This document shows, piece after piece, positions 1 to 9,340 of a stretch of 51,371 nucleotides of DNA. The stretch's first letter is position 1; each line of letters starts with the position of its first letter. This DNA is from Sedimenticola sp. Lineage in GTDB: Bacteria > Pseudomonadota > Gammaproteobacteria > Chromatiales > Chromatiaceae. The stretch covers positions 1-51,371 of the forward strand of contig JALXAM010000062.1 in NCBI GenBank assembly GCA_026992075.1, given 5' to 3'. Under the pieces are notes generated by a model, which made no database searches, was not told the DNA's origin, and saw only the letters and a program-made list of their open reading frames with translations. Both the position numbers and the translations under genes were made by a program.

Positions 1-118
1 CCTCACCCCAACCCTCTCCCGGAGGGAGATGGGGTTGTTGACCTCACCCCATCCCTCCAGGGAAAACGCCCCCTGCGCTCCCCCTCCCTCCGGGAGGGGG
101 CTGGGGGGAGGGGGTCCA
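1..118. repeat. R1-type intergenic palindromic repeat cluster
   Basis: Two or more units of the type CCCTCACCCCAACCCTCTCC-GGAGGGAG, in both orientations. Each unit can fold through CTCTCCC/GGGAGAG arms. The same family recurs at 1963-2160, 6213-6415, 8070-8123 and 24080-24129. Here it lies within the open thiL frame. Similar short repeats are common between genes in many Proteobacteria (family knowledge); function is unknown. Confidence 0.85.
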
Positions 119-1041
119 AAATGATCCCAACCTTCAACCTCCGGCAACACCCTCCCCTTCCCGTCCACCACGGCCACGCCCTCTCCTTCCACCATGCGCC
201 CGATCTCGCTGCAAGCGACGCCGCTGCCAGCCAGCGCTTCCAAGCGTCCCTGGGGGACGGTGAAACAGAGCTCGTAGTCGTCTCCCCCGCCCAGCACCGG
301 CCGCCAGTCACCTCCCAGCAACTCACGCGTTTGGGAGGAGAGCGGGATGCGCTCCACTTCCAGCCGGGCGCCACAGCCGCTGGCGCGGCACAGATGGCCC
401 AGGTCGGCCACCAGGCCGTCGGAAACATCGATGCAGGCCGAAGCGATCCCTACCAGCGCCCGCCCCTCCGCCAAACGGGGCTCGGGCCGTTCCAGCCGTT
501 CCCGCAGGAAAGGGGGCGGAACCTCCCCGGCCTGCAGCAGCTTCAAGGCCAGGGCGGCGTCTCCCAGGGTGCCGGTGACGAAGATCCGGTCACCGGGCCG
601 CGCGCCGGCGCGCCGCAGCACCCTGCCCGGCGCCACGCTGCCGGTGAGCTGGAGGGAGAGGCTCAGGGGGCCCCGGCAGGTGTCTCCACCCACCAGGGCC
701 AGGTTCCAGCGTTTCGCCAGCGCAGAGATGCCCCCGGCAAAGGCGGCGAGCCAGCCTTCGTCGGCTTCGGGAAGGGTGAGGGAGAGAAGCGCCCACAAAG
801 GCCGCGCACCCATGGCGGCCAGGTCGCTCAGATTCACCGCCAGCGCCTTGTGGCCCAGGGCGACGGAATCGGTGCCGGGCAGGAAATGGCGCCCTTCGAG
901 CAGGGTGTCCATGGTCATCACCAGCTCCTCTCCCGGCGGGGGAGCCAGCAGGGCGGCGTCGTCGCCGATGCCGAGAACCACCCCCTCGCCCGCCGGAGCC
1001 AGGGGAGCGAAGAAGCGCTCGATGAGGTCGAATTCAGACAC
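1..1041 (-). CDS. thiL: Thiamine-monophosphate kinase, 3' end outside window
   Basis: ThiL phosphorylates thiamine monophosphate to the active cofactor thiamine pyrophosphate, using ATP. The N-terminal region has the GIGDDAALL metal/ATP-binding motif near residue 25. VGGDTCRG, DVSDGL and GGGDDYELCF follow in the order usual for the PurM/ThiL fold. The start is GTG at 1041, overlapping the end of nusB (stop at 1034) by 8 bases, so coupled translation is likely. The normal ThiL end, a GWDHFG-like segment, is reached near position 121. No stop follows there: the frame continues through a CTC/GGAG-rich repeat cluster to the window edge, adding about 40 proline/glycine-rich residues. The true stop is not visible. 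Identity is secure; the C-terminus is not. Confidence 0.9.
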   Translation of the reverse strand, partial: MSEFDLIERFFAPLAPAGEGVVLGIGDDAALLAPPPGEELVMTMDTLLEGRHFLPGTDSVALGHKALAVNLSDLAAMGARPLWALLSLTLPEADEGWLAAFAGGISALAKRWNLALVGGDTCRGPLSLSLQLTGSVAPGRVLRRAGARPGDRIFVTGTLGDAALALKLLQAGEVPPPFLRERLERPEPRLAEGRALVGIASACIDVSDGLVADLGHLCRASGCGARLEVERIPLSSQTRELLGGDWRPVLGGGDDYELCFTVPQGRLEALAGSGVACSEIGRMVEGEGVAVVDGKGRVLPEVEGWDHFGPPPPSPLPEGGGAQGAFSLEGWGEVNNPISLRERVGVR

Positions 1042-1468
1042 GCCTGCGGCTGGCGGTTTCCGCAGGTCGCAGCTGGCGTGCCACCTTGTCCAGCACGCCG
1101 TTGATGTACCGGTGGCTCTGCTCGGCGCCGAAGGTCTTGGCCAGCTCCACCGCCTCGTTGATCACCACCCGATAGGGCACCTCCGGGTGGGCCAGCAGCT
1201 CGTAGGTGCCCAGGCGCAGCAATGCCCGCTCCACCAGGTCCACCTCCTCCACCGGACGGTCGAGATGATCCTTCAGGGCTCCATCCAGTTCGTCCAGCCT
1301 TGCGGGCACGCCATGCACCAGGTCCCGGAAATAGTCCACTTCGAACTTCCCGTCCCGGTTCTCGGTGAGGAAATGGTTGACGATTTCGCCCAGGTCGTCG
1401 CCGGTGACCTGCCACTGATAGAGCGCCTGCAGCGCCAGGCGTCGGGAGCGGGATCGCTTGCGGCTCAC
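1034..1468 (-). CDS. nusB: Transcription antitermination factor NusB
   Basis: NusB pairs with NusE (ribosomal protein S10) on boxA RNA for antitermination at rRNA operons. The 144-residue protein is close to the usual length. It begins with a basic [18 protein letters not shown] segment and has the all-helical family's [25 protein letters not shown] and [13 protein letters not shown] blocks. The GTG start at 1468 shares bases with the ribH stop (GTGA overlap), and the 3' end overlaps thiL. The gene is therefore an internal cistron of ribH-nusB-thiL, a classic gammaproteobacterial order. Confidence 0.94.
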   Translation of the reverse strand: MSRKRSRSRRLALQALYQWQVTGDDLGEIVNHFLTENRDGKFEVDYFRDLVHGVPARLDELDGALKDHLDRPVEEVDLVERALLRLGTYELLAHPEVPYRVVINEAVELAKTFGAEQSHRYINGVLDKVARQLRPAETASRRRV

Positions 1469-1932
1469 AGTTTTCGCAGCAGATCGACCATTTCGATGGC
1501 GGTGGCGGCCGCTTCGCCGCCCTTGTTGCCCGCCTTGGTGCCCGCCCGCTCGATGGCCTGCTCGATGGTGTCCACGGTGAGCACGCCAAAGGCGATGGGC
1601 ACGCCGTGCTTGAGGGTCACCTGGGCCATCCCCTTCACCGCCTCCCCGGCGACGTACTCGAAATGGGGCGTGCCGCCGCGGATCACCGCGCCCAGGGCGA
1701 CGATAGCGTCGTAGTCGCCGCTGGCGGCCACCTTGTCCAGCACCAGCGGCAGCTCGAAGGCGCCGGGCACCCGAACCACGGTGATCTCCTCGTCGCTGGC
1801 GCCATGGCGGCGCAGGGTGTCGATGGCCCCCGCCTCCAGCTGCCCGACGATGAAACTGTTCCAGCGCGACACCACCAGGCAGTAGCGCGCGCCGCCGGCG
1901 GTGAGGTTGCCTTCTATGGTCTTGATGGTCAT
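1465..1932 (-). CDS. ribH: 6,7-dimethyl-8-ribityllumazine synthase
   Basis: RibH condenses 5-amino-6-ribitylaminouracil with 3,4-dihydroxy-2-butanone 4-phosphate, the penultimate step of riboflavin synthesis. It has 155 residues, typical for the family. Recognisable blocks are [10 protein letters not shown] (N-terminal substrate site), [26 protein letters not shown] with the catalytic His, and the [15 protein letters not shown] helix. The ATG at 1932 fits the family N-terminus. It is the first gene after the R1 repeat cluster that separates it from ribBA and overlaps nusB by 4 bases. Confidence 0.96.
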   Translation of the reverse strand: MTIKTIEGNLTAGGARYCLVVSRWNSFIVGQLEAGAIDTLRRHGASDEEITVVRVPGAFELPLVLDKVAASGDYDAIVALGAVIRGGTPHFEYVAGEAVKGMAQVTLKHGVPIAFGVLTVDTIEQAIERAGTKAGNKGGEAAATAIEMVDLLRKL

Positions 1933-1962
1933 GGTCTGGTTCCTGTCTGGTTTGGTGTTTGC

Positions 1963-2160
1963 ATCCCCTCACCCCAGCCCTCTCCGGGGGAGAGGACGGT
2001 TGTTTGTTTGATCCCCTCACCCTGGCCCTCTCCCGGAGGGAGAGGGGATAGTTTTTGTCCCCTCACCCCCGGCCCCTCTCCCTGAGGGAGAGGGGAGAAA
2101 AGCCGGGAAACTGGCCGACACTCCCTCTCCCTCTGGGAGAGGGCTGGGCTGAGGGGATCA
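1963..2160. repeat. R1 repeat array, four units, between ribBA and ribH
   Basis: Four consecutive R1 units fill the ribBA-ribH spacer. They share the core CCCTCACCCCAGCCCTCTCC with GGGAGAGG arms and mostly start with a TGATCCCCTCAC boundary. The last unit is inverted. The array lies within the rib transcription unit, so the RNA probably carries serial hairpins that could affect processing or stability (inference). Confidence 0.85.
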
Positions 2161-2163
2161 AAA

Positions 2164-3303
<1,140 letters not shown>

Positions 3304-3343
3304 TGGTACAGTATGGCCTTTTTTGGAAGCGGGGCATTCTAGC

Positions 3344-3970
3344 ATGACGAAGGAGACAGAAGGGGTCATCAAGTTCCAGCTCGACCACCGTCCCGGGCCG
3401 GCGCCAGCGACGACCCTCACCGCCCCGCTGCGCGCCTGGTTCCAGGTGCTGCGCCGGCTGGAGCTGCTGGGCCAGCGGCCCGACCGCTATCTCGGTTACG
3501 CCTACGGCAATCTCAGCCGGCGGGATGGTTCCGGTTTCCTGATCACCTGCACCCAGACCAGCGGTCAGAAACGACTGGAGCCCGACCAGTTCAGCCGGGT
3601 GGAAGGGTGGAACGTCGTCACCAACCGGTTGCAGGCGGCCGGCCCCTGCAAACCGTCGTCGGAGGCTCTCACCCACGCCATCGTCTATCAACGGATTCCC
3701 GCTGCCCGTTTCGTCTTCCATGTCCACTCCCCCGACATCTGGCGCAACATGGAGGCGCTGGAGCTGCCGGTCACCGACCCGGCCGCCGAGTACGGCACCC
3801 CCGAGATGGCCAGGGCCACCGAAGCGGTGCTTGCCGACCTGGGCCTGCCCGCCAGTGGCACGCTGGCGATGGGCGGGCACGAAGACGGCATTCTCTCCTG
3901 GGGTGAGAGGGCGGAGGAGGCGGGCAGCCGGCTGGTCTCTCTCCTCGCCCGGGCACTGGCATTGGAATAA
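3344..3970 (+). CDS. Class II aldolase/adducin-family protein
   Basis: This is a 208-aa protein of the zinc-dependent class II aldolase fold, whose members cleave or epimerise phosphorylated sugars such as fuculose-, ribulose- and methylthioribulose-phosphate. Support includes GNLSRRDGSGFLIT near the start, PSSEALTH with a probable catalytic Glu, the metal-binding pair in FVFHVHSPD (around residue 125), and a third His in MGGHEDGILSWG. It diverges from ribBA with about 40 bases between start codons, so the two promoters overlap. The substrate cannot be read from the sequence; MtnB-like dehydratase activity is one possibility but without pathway neighbours here. Confidence 0.82.
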   Translation: MTKETEGVIKFQLDHRPGPAPATTLTAPLRAWFQVLRRLELLGQRPDRYLGYAYGNLSRRDGSGFLITCTQTSGQKRLEPDQFSRVEGWNVVTNRLQAAGPCKPSSEALTHAIVYQRIPAARFVFHVHSPDIWRNMEALELPVTDPAAEYGTPEMARATEAVLADLGLPASGTLAMGGHEDGILSWGERAEEAGSRLVSLLARALALE

Positions 3971-4021
3971 AAGGGCGCCCCGGCGCATCTCTTTCCTGCC
4001 AACCACCGAAAGGAGAGAACC

Positions 4022-4990
4022 ATGCGCCACCACTGGATCAGCGTCACGCTTCTGATTCTGGGTTTGACCAACACCCCGGCAGCACTGGCCGGCAAGGACA
4101 AAGCCGGCCTCGGCCACGACTATCGCACCTTCCACGCCGATGGAAAGATCGAGTACGGCAGGATCGAGGACTCCTACACCGCAGACCTGGTGATGTACCT
4201 GGCGGGCAACCAGTTCATGGTGATGGAGGAGCTGATCCGCGACTTCCAGAAGAAAAATCCCGACATCCAAAGGATCTACGTGGAGACCATTCCTCCGGGC
4301 CAGATCCTCAAGGGCCAGATCCTGAAACAGGGAACCATCGAAGGAAAGCAGACCGCCCGCAATCCCGATCTCTTCGCCAGCGTCAACCTGGGCCACCTGA
4401 AGAAACTGCGCAAGCGGGAGCTCATGCACGATTACATGATCTACACCCACAACAAGCTGGAATTGATGGTGGCCAAAGGCAACCCAAAAGGCATCAAAGG
4501 CCCTGAAGATCTGGCGCGGGACGATCTCGTTCAGTCCCACCCCAACCCCCTTACCGAAGGGATCTTCAAGTTCTACGGGTCGCAGATGCTCAAGGACCTG
4601 GGGATCCACGACAAGGTGACCGGCGGCAAGAAATGCAAGAGCTGCTGGGCGGTTCCGGGCAAGACCTGGTTCACCTCACGCCACCATCGTGAAACCCCCT
4701 ACCGCATCGAAAAAGGGGAGGCCGACGTCGGCATCGTCTGGACCACCGAAGTGAAGCACGCCCAGGCCCAGGGCCGTCCGGTGGAGGGAGTGCCCATTCC
4801 GGCGCCCTACAACATGCAGCACAAGGTCGGTTACGCCATCGGTATCCTGAAGACCGGCCGGAACCCCTACAACGCCAGCCGTTACCTCTCTTACCTGGGC
4901 ACCCCCGAGGCGCAGGCGATCTACGAGAAATATGGCTTCATCAGGGCTACGGACAGCGAGTTGAAGCTCAAACCCATTCCCACGCCCTGA
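4022..4990 (+). CDS. Exported ModA/SBP_bac_11-like solute-binding protein
   Basis: This is a 322-aa periplasmic-binding-type protein with a clear signal peptide (residues 1-23, ending AALAG). The mature part resembles type II molybdate/sulfate-type binding proteins: YTADLVMYLAGNQF, NPDLFASVNLGHLKKLRKR, a hinge region around YTHNKLELMVAKGNPKG, and C-terminal VGYAIGILKTGRNPYNA. An AAGGAGAG ribosome site precedes the ATG. No ABC permease or ATPase is adjacent, so this is an orphan receptor or it works with a remote transporter. A GKKCKSCW pair around residue 205 could form a disulfide or bind a metal. The ligand is unknown. Confidence 0.75.
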   Translation: MRHHWISVTLLILGLTNTPAALAGKDKAGLGHDYRTFHADGKIEYGRIEDSYTADLVMYLAGNQFMVMEELIRDFQKKNPDIQRIYVETIPPGQILKGQILKQGTIEGKQTARNPDLFASVNLGHLKKLRKRELMHDYMIYTHNKLELMVAKGNPKGIKGPEDLARDDLVQSHPNPLTEGIFKFYGSQMLKDLGIHDKVTGGKKCKSCWAVPGKTWFTSRHHRETPYRIEKGEADVGIVWTTEVKHAQAQGRPVEGVPIPAPYNMQHKVGYAIGILKTGRNPYNASRYLSYLGTPEAQAIYEKYGFIRATDSELKLKPIPTP

Positions 4991-5212
4991 CGCCGAAGCA
5001 AGCCCGTTTCCTCCCTCCCTCGACCTTCGCGCAGCTGAGGCTGCCGGAGGTCATTTTTTTACTGAGGGGTCCGGCAGCGGCCGGGGTCTCCAGGACCAGA
5101 CCACCACTTTCCGAATGAGGCCCTGGTTCTTCCTACAACGGCCGTCTCGGGCAACACACCACCCATCGCCCGGCCACCTGATGGTCACCCACGGCAATCT
5201 CACCGAAAGCAC

Positions 5213-5494
5213 CTATTTACGAATCCGAACCACCCAGTTCCCCTCCTCCGCCACGACGTCGAGAAAAGCAATGCCCCTTTCACGACACCAGGCTTTCACG
5301 TCCTCGCCGCAAGGGGGATAGCTGGTGAGCAACCTGGCTTCGGTTCCGTCCGGTAAAGTGGCGACGGCCCGGTCGATGGCGAGCAGGTAACCGGGACAGG
5401 TCTGACCGCGCACGTCGATGACCGCCACCCGCCCTTCCCAGCGGATGCTGGCCCGGACCGTCCGGCTCGGCGGTTTTCGGCGAAAGGGCCACAT
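5213..5494 (-). CDS. TusA-like sulfurtransferase-family small protein
   Basis: This 93-aa protein has the SirA/TusA beta-alpha fold signature: VIDVRGQTCPGYLLAIDRAVATL carries the cysteine-proline (CPxx) motif at which sulfur is carried as persulfide, and a later PPCGEDVKAWCRERG segment adds two more cysteines. TusA proteins relay sulfur for tRNA thiolation or, in sulfur oxidisers, through the rhd-tusA-dsr route. The ATG at 5494 begins the basic N-terminus MWPFRRKPPSR, about 25 residues longer than canonical TusA. It lies 37 bases downstream of ribE on the same strand and is probably co-transcribed with it. The partner is unknown. Confidence 0.78.
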   Translation of the reverse strand: MWPFRRKPPSRTVRASIRWEGRVAVIDVRGQTCPGYLLAIDRAVATLPDGTEARLLTSYPPCGEDVKAWCRERGIAFLDVVAEEGNWVVRIRK

Positions 5495-5531
5495 GGCATG
5501 CAGTCTGCCAGCTCGTCGCCAGACTGGCGGC

Positions 5532-6194
5532 TCAGGTGTTGCCGAAGCCTGCCCGGGCGAGAGCCTCCAGGGTGATGCCACTACTTTCGGGATCGGCCGC
5601 CTTCTCCCCCAACAGCAGCCGCTCCAGATAGCGCGCCACCAGATCCACTTCCAGGTTGACCCGGGTGCCCACCTGGTAGCCGTCCATGATGGTCTCGCGC
5701 AGGGTGTGGGGCACGATGTTGAGATGAAAACGAGCACCCTCCACACCGTTCACCGTGAGGCTGGTGCCATCCACGGTGATGGAGCCCTTGTGGGCGATGT
5801 AGCGGGCCAACTCGGCGGGCGCCTCGATGGTGAAGCGCACCGAGCGGGCATCCTCGCGGCGATCCACCACGGTGCCCAGGCCGTCCACGTGGCCGCTCAC
5901 CAGGTGGCCGCCGAGGCGCGTGGCCAGGGTGAGAGCCTTCTCCAGGTTCACCGGACTGCCCGGCTTCAGGTTGCCCAGCGAGGTGAGCGAAAGGGTCTCC
6001 CGGGAGACGTCGGCCACGAAGCCGTCGCCCGGCAGCTCGATGGCGGTGAGGCAGACGCCGTTCACCGCGATGCTGTCGCCGAGCTGCACGTCGGAGAGAT
6101 CGAGCTTGCCGGTATGGATCCCTAAGCGAACGTCGCCGCCGCGGTCTTCCAGCGATCTGACCTGTCCGATGGCCTGGATGATTCCGGTGAACAT
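5532..6194 (-). CDS. ribE: Riboflavin synthase alpha chain
   Basis: This enzyme dismutates two 6,7-dimethyl-8-ribityllumazine molecules into riboflavin plus 5-amino-6-ribitylaminouracil. The 220-aa protein begins with the invariant MFTGIIQ and has two tandem lumazine-binding domains: IAVNGVCLTAIEL / GDGFVADVSRETL in the first, and ITVDGTSLTVNGV / FHLNIVPHTL in the second. The ATG at 6194 gives the conserved N-terminus; upstream in-frame codons lie in an R1 repeat. The gene is separated from ribBA-ribH by two opposite-strand genes, and no ribD is seen in the window. Confidence 0.95.
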   Translation of the reverse strand: MFTGIIQAIGQVRSLEDRGGDVRLGIHTGKLDLSDVQLGDSIAVNGVCLTAIELPGDGFVADVSRETLSLTSLGNLKPGSPVNLEKALTLATRLGGHLVSGHVDGLGTVVDRREDARSVRFTIEAPAELARYIAHKGSITVDGTSLTVNGVEGARFHLNIVPHTLRETIMDGYQVGTRVNLEVDLVARYLERLLLGEKAADPESSGITLEALARAGFGNT

Positions 6195-6212
6195 GGTTGA
6201 AGTCCTCGTTTT

Positions 6213-6415
6213 GATCCCCTCACCCCAGCCCTCTCCCGAGGGGAGGAGAGGGAGAGTGGCTTGCTTTGATCCCCTCACCCCGGCCCTCTCCCGGAGGGAG
6301 AGGGAGGATTTGCAGACTTCCTCACGCCAGCCCTCTCCGGGACGGAGAGGGAGAGTGATGCCCGGCCATTCGCTCCCCTCTCCCTCCGGGAGAGGGGTTG
6401 GGGGTGAGGGGGGTC
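6213..6415. repeat. R1 repeat array upstream of ribE / downstream of lysS
   Basis: Four or more R1 units (CCCTCACCCCAGCCCTCTCC type with GGAGGGAGAGG arms), the last inverted. They fill nearly the whole lysS-ribE spacer. No FMN riboswitch sequence was recognised here. Any ribE promoter must lie in the repeats or upstream, so read-through from lysS is plausible. Confidence 0.85.
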
Positions 6416-6429
6416 AAAAACCATTCTCC

Positions 6430-7911
6430 TCAATCCCTCGGCCGCATATGCGGAAAGAGCAGCACGTCGCGAATGGAGGGCACGTCGGCAAAGAGCATCA
6501 CCAGCCGGTCGATGCCGATGCCCTCGCCGGCGGTGGGCGGCAGCCCGTACTCCAGGGCGCGCACATAGTCCTCGTCGAAGTGCATCGCCTCGTCGTCGCC
6601 CGCCTCCTTCTCCTCCACCTGCTTGCGGAAGCGCTCCGCCTGGTCCTCCGGGTCGTTGAGCTCGGAAAAGCCGTTGGCGATCTCGCGCCCGCCGACGAAG
6701 AACTCGAAGCGGTCGGTGACGAAGGGGTTGGTGTCGCTGCGCCGCGCCAGGGGCGAGACCTCGGTGGGGTACTCGGTGATGAAGGTGGGATCCTTGAGCC
6801 GGTGCTCCACCGTCTTCTCGAAGATCTCGATCTGGATCTTGCCCAGCCCCCAGTTCTCCTGTACCTCGATGCCAAGGCGGCGGGCGTGTTCAGCCGCTTT
6901 ATCACGATCCTCCAGGTCCCCGGCGGGGATGTCGGGGTTGAAGTGGAGGATGGACTCCTTCACCGTCATCCGGGCGAAGGGCTTGCCGAAGTCGTAGGTT
7001 TCGCCCTGGTACTGGATCCTGGTGCTGCCCTTGATGTCGCGGGCGATGCCGCGCAGCAGCTCCTCGGTGAGATCCATCAGGTCGTGATAGTCGGCATAGG
7101 CCTCGTAGAACTCCAGCATGGTGAACTCGGGGTTGTGGCGGGTGGAAAGCCCCTCGTTGCGGAAGTTGCGGTTGATCTCGAACACCCGCTCGAACCCGCC
7201 CACCACCAGCCGCTTGAGATAGAGCTCCGGCGCGATGCGCAGGTAGAGCGGCAGGTCCAGGGCGTTGTGGTGGGTGACGAAGGGACGCGCCGTGGCGCCG
7301 CCGGGGATCACCTGCATCATGGGGGTCTCCACCTCCACGAAGCCGCGCGCCTTGAGGAAGTCGCGGATGTAATCGATGATGCGCGAGCGCATCAGGAACA
7401 CCTCCCGCGACTCGGGATTGACGATCAGATCAAGATAGCGCTGGCGATAGCGCAGCTCGGTGTCGCTCAGGCCGTGCCACTTCTCCGGCAGGGGGCGCAG
7501 GGACTTGGTGAGCAGCACCGCCCGCTCCATGTTGACATAGAGGTCACCCTTGCCCGATTTATGCACCGGCCCCTCGGCGCCGACGATGTCGCCGATGTCC
7601 CACTGCTTGATCTCGTCCAGCAGCTCCTTGGGGAGCTTCTTGCGGTCCACATAGAGCTGGATGCGCCCGCTCATGTCCTGGATGACGAGGAAAGGACCGC
7701 GCTTGGCCATGATGCGGCCGGCCACGGCGGCATGGCGGTCGAGGGCCTCCAGCTCTTCCTTGGATTTCTCCCCCAGCTCCTTCTGGAGATCGGCGGCCAG
7801 ATCCTTGCGCTTGAAATCGTTGGGATAGGCCAGCCCCGCCTCGCGCAGCCGCTTGAGCTTTTCGCGCCGCTGGGCGATGAGTTTGTGTTCGTCCTGGGTT
7901 TTGTCGTTCAT
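6430..7911 (-). CDS. lysS: Lysine--tRNA ligase, class II
   Basis: LysS charges tRNA-Lys with lysine. At 493 aa it has the expected layout: a basic helical N-terminus, an OB-fold anticodon-binding domain with [23 protein letters not shown]-type strands (about residues 66-170), and a class II catalytic core. The core has motif 1 around [19 protein letters not shown], motif 2 around [20 protein letters not shown], and motif 3 [13 protein letters not shown]. The gene follows prfB on the same strand, a widely conserved pair, with a 221-base spacer loaded with repeats. Confidence 0.97.
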   Translation of the reverse strand: MNDKTQDEHKLIAQRREKLKRLREAGLAYPNDFKRKDLAADLQKELGEKSKEELEALDRHAAVAGRIMAKRGPFLVIQDMSGRIQLYVDRKKLPKELLDEIKQWDIGDIVGAEGPVHKSGKGDLYVNMERAVLLTKSLRPLPEKWHGLSDTELRYRQRYLDLIVNPESREVFLMRSRIIDYIRDFLKARGFVEVETPMMQVIPGGATARPFVTHHNALDLPLYLRIAPELYLKRLVVGGFERVFEINRNFRNEGLSTRHNPEFTMLEFYEAYADYHDLMDLTEELLRGIARDIKGSTRIQYQGETYDFGKPFARMTVKESILHFNPDIPAGDLEDRDKAAEHARRLGIEVQENWGLGKIQIEIFEKTVEHRLKDPTFITEYPTEVSPLARRSDTNPFVTDRFEFFVGGREIANGFSELNDPEDQAERFRKQVEEKEAGDDEAMHFDEDYVRALEYGLPPTAGEGIGIDRLVMLFADVPSIRDVLLFPHMRPRD

Positions 7912-7926
7912 AAGCTTTATTGAATT

Positions 7927-7949
7927 GTCGGGCTGAAGCCCGACCTACA
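7927..7949. repeat. Short REP palindrome (TCGGGCTGAAGCCCGA type)
   Basis: A near-perfect palindrome, TCGGGCTGAAGCCCGACCTAC, just upstream of lysS. It is the reverse complement of the element at 37334-37356 (GTAGGTCGGGCTTCAGCCCG). It matches a REP type dispersed in many Proteobacteria. Confidence 0.85.
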
Positions 7950-7960
7950 GATCAGAAACA

Positions 7961-8029
7961 GGATAGGCAAAGGCCGCCAGGCCGTGCCCATCAACCTGCG
8001 GCGGGCACGCTGCGCTTTGCCCACCCTAC
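7961..8029. repeat. R2 dispersed repeat, copy 1
   Basis: A repeat of about 70 bases: GGCAAAGGCCGCCAGGCCGT, then GCCCATC, then GCGGGCACGCTGCGCTTTGC, ending CCACCCTAC. The same sequence with a few changes occurs at 14368-14439. The two halves form an imperfect inverted repeat (GGGCAAAG/CTTTGCCC). It lies between REP and R1 elements in the prfB-lysS spacer. Confidence 0.85.
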
Positions 8030-8069
8030 GATAACCAGGTCTTTCCGGGGGAGAGGGAAGCCTGGGTTG

Positions 8070-8123
8070 ACCCCTCACCCCCAACCCCTCTCCCGGAGGG
8101 AGAGGGCCGGGGTGAGGGGGATC
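8070..8123. repeat. R1 repeat between prfB and lysS
   Basis: A single R1 palindromic unit, CCCCTCACCCCCAACCCCTC followed by TCCCGGAGGGAGAGG and GGGGTGAGGGGG, ten bases downstream of the prfB stop. It could form a strong hairpin in the prfB-lysS transcript. Confidence 0.8.
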
Positions 8124-8132
8124 TCAAATCAA

Positions 8133-9231
8133 TCACAATCCGCTCTTGAGACTGGCCTCGATGAAAGGATCGAGTCCGCCGTCGAGCACCGCCTGGGTGT
8201 TGCCCACCTCCACGCCGGTGCGCAGGTCCTTGATGCGCGACTGGTCGAGCACGTAGGAGCGGATCTGGCTGCCCCAGCCGATGTCGGCCTTGCTCTCCTC
8301 CAGCGCCTGTTGGCTCTCGCGCCGCTTCTGCATCTCCAGCTCGTAGAGCTTGGCCTTGAGCTGTTTCATCGCCTGCTCCTTGTTGGAGTGCTGGGAGCGG
8401 CTGTTCTGGCACTGCACCACGATGCCGGTGGGCAGGTGCGTCAGGCGCACCGCCGACTCGGTCTTGTTGACGTGCTGCCCGCCGGCGCCCGAGGCGCGAT
8501 AGACATCCACCCGGATGTCGGCCGGGTTGAGGTCGATCTCCACGCTGTCGTCGATCTCGGGCGAGACGAAGACCGCGGCGAAGGAGGTGTGGCGCCGGTT
8601 GCCCGAGTCGAAGGGCGACTTGCGCACCAGGCGGTGGACGCCGGTCTCGGTGCGCAGCCAGCCGAAGGCGTAGGGCCCCTCGAACTTCACCGTGGCCGAC
8701 TTGATGCCCGCCACCTCGCCGGGCGAGACCTCCATCAGCTCGGTCTTGAAACCGTGGGATTCGCCCCAGCGCAGGTACATGCGCAGCAGCATCTCGGCCC
8801 AGTCCTGGGCCTCGGTGCCGCCGGAGCCGGCCTGGATCTCCAGGAAGGCGTTGTTGGCGTCCATCTCGCCGGAGAACATGCGCTGGAACTCCAGCGCCTC
8901 CACCTCCTTCTCGAAGGTGTCCACGTCGGCGGCCACGGCGGCGACGGTCTCCTCGTCGCCCTCCTCCACCGACAGTTCCAGCAGCTCCTCGGCTTCGTTC
9001 AGCCCTGCCGTGATGCGGTCGATCCCCTCGACCACGTTCTCGAGCTGCGCCCGCTCCCGGCCCAGGGCCTGGGCCTTCTCCGGGTCGTTCCAGATCTCCG
9101 GATCCTCCAGCTCGGCGAGTACCTCGGTCAGCCGCTCCTTCTTGGCGGCGTAGTCAAAGATACCCCCTGAGGGATTCCACGCGCTCCCTCAAGTTGGCGA
9201 TCTTGTTGGTGATCGGGTTGATGTCCTGCAT
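8133..9231 (-). CDS. prfB: Peptide chain release factor 2, programmed +1 frameshift
   Basis: RF2 recognises UGA and UAA stop codons and triggers peptide release. Translation starts at the ATG at 9231 ([20 protein letters not shown]...). After 25 codons it meets an in-frame UGA in the canonical context AGGGGG-UAU-CUU-UGA-C. A +1 slip continues into the main frame. The main frame carries the anticodon-mimicking SPF tripeptide ([16 protein letters not shown]) and the peptidyl-transferase GGQ motif ([15 protein letters not shown]). It is transcribed ahead of lysS. A naive gene caller would start at an internal Met near 9035 and miss the true N-terminus. Confidence 0.96.
9154..9168 (-). other. prfB autoregulatory frameshift site
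   Basis: On the minus strand the sequence reads AGGGGG TAT CTT TGA C. This is a Shine-Dalgarno-like hexamer at the standard distance from a slippery CUU codon followed by the in-frame UGA stop. It is the known RF2 feedback signal: low RF2 favours the +1 shift. All elements are intact. Confidence 0.95.
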
Positions 9232-9340
9232 GATGACTCCTCGCGTCGCGAAACGGGGAATTCTACCCGATTGCAGCGACTGCTCAATGGAAACGATGGA
9301 AACGGGAGAAGAAAAACAACTCAACAATCAGAGAGCTGGT

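Noticed and set aside
1963-2160. CRISPR-like array of regularly repeated units
   Set aside because: Units vary in length and orientation, there are no unique spacers of constant size, and there are no cas genes. They are dispersed palindromic repeats.
5040-5100. Bidirectional terminator between the binding protein and tusA-like genes
   Set aside because: Inverted repeat CTGCCGGA/TCCGGCAG is present, but the loop is long and the T-run lies inside the loop, not after the stem.
6195-6429. Possible FMN riboswitch upstream of ribE
   Set aside because: The leader consists of R1 repeat units. None of the conserved RFN-element sequence blocks could be seen.
5827-7923. 698-aa plus-strand open frame across ribE, repeats and lysS
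   Set aside because: It crosses two real genes and an R1 array on the other strand. The translation of the repeats (PSPQPSPEGRRG-type) is an artefact.
8133-9035. prfB start at the internal Met (9035), giving a 300-aa protein
   Set aside because: The canonical frameshift signal AGGGGG-TAT-CTT-TGA-C and N-terminal frame are intact upstream, so the real start is 9231.
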